Part shown: positions 63,909 through 64,000 of the stretch, piece by piece
How the letters are laid out: every line of letters starts with the position of its first letter
Numbering within the stretch: the first letter of the stretch is position 1
From: JAMQKA01 sp043951865
Lineage (GTDB): Bacteria; Bacteroidota; Rhodothermia; Balneolales; Balneolaceae
Direction of reading: 5' to 3'
NCBI RefSeq assembly: GCF_043951865.1
Contig: NZ_JBINJF010000003.1
Coordinates: 178,165-242,164 of the forward strand
Length of the DNA: 64,000 nt
Program-made: the position numbers and the translations under genes
The notes under the pieces: model-generated
Told to the model about the DNA's origin: nothing
The model's input: only the letters and a program-made list of their open reading frames with translations
Databases searched by the model: none

Positions 63909-64000
63909 CTAGTGTCCGGTTAAAAAGAAGATAATTCCGCGTAACTCTTTGTACAACAATGACATATAGATATTTTATTTTTAATCGATTTGAAATAAAA
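63909..64000. mobile_element. Possible insertion-sequence end running off the window
   Basis: CTAGTGTCCGGTTAAAAAG (from 63909) begins with CTAG and a TGTCC tip like the ends of the other CTAG-flanked elements here. No transposase is visible because the window ends. This is a pattern-based guess. Confidence 0.25.

Noticed and set aside
1..64000. tRNA and rRNA genes
   Set aside because: Looked for TPsiC-like GGTTCGAATCC words and conserved rRNA segments by eye; hits such as 36890 lie inside protein genes.

Overview
The window looks like a chromosomal piece from a Bacteroidota/Balneolota-type bacterium (Fodinibius- or Balneola-like). This is inferred from gene content: a SusC/SusD pair, a T9SS-type sorting tail, FG-GAP/VCBS lipoproteins, planctomycete-type PSD1 and DUF1501 proteins, NRDE and WbqC proteins, and Bacteroidota-style TonB receptors. 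No rRNA or tRNA gene was recognised, and nothing resembles a prophage or plasmid. The ordinary genes appear intact, but three loci are broken: a T9SS-tailed surface protein, an ammonium transporter and a four-helix-bundle gene.

Region 1 (1-22.8 kb) is a carbohydrate-use region. It opens with the end of a GH2 glycosidase. A minus-strand set follows: PSD1 cytochrome protein, DUF1501 protein, xylose-isomerase-like TIM barrel protein, and a DUF2231/cytochrome/LRR protein. Next come an aldose-epimerase-like protein, a 1174-residue FG-GAP/ASPIC lipoprotein, SusD and SusC. Divergent from susC are an AraC regulator and a CE15-type glucuronoyl esterase. Together these suggest uptake and breakdown of a plant or algal polysaccharide containing uronic acids, with periplasmic oxidation by c-type cytochrome proteins. 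An M3 peptidase closes the region.

Region 2 (23-38.2 kb) holds an FN3 lipoprotein overlapping the wrecked T9SS-tailed gene, a two-RCK potassium channel, a DUF72 protein, an orphan receiver, an M1 peptidase, a sensor kinase/PhoB-type regulator pair, an FMN reductase, an amt gene frameshifted in a run of eight G, and rarA.

Region 3 (38.4-47.4 kb) begins with an iron-uptake group: siderophore receptor, PepSY membrane protein and a convergent DtxR regulator. A thioredoxin-like protein, a SpoIIE-type phosphatase and an NRDE protein follow.

Region 4 (47.5-64 kb) holds an NhaC-type antiporter, gltX, a WbqC protein, a sodium:solute symporter preceded by a 42-residue membrane protein, a zinc metalloprotease, a YvlD-like protein, an orphan HPt protein, divergent glmS and glmU-like genes, a TIGR01777 epimerase and a DoxX/MauE protein.

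The least explained material is repetitive. (a) A 7-base unit GCGTATT occurs in perfect arrays of 13 and 8 copies and as inverted remnants between 49.4 and 54.5 kb. It brackets a frameshifted four-helix-bundle gene, which looks like a small mobile unit. (b) A dispersed family has ends like GAGGGCTTTGCAAAACC. Two 120-bp copies 24 kb apart show compensatory changes in their hairpins. (c) Two TIR elements flanked by CTAG are present, and there is a possible third at the right edge.
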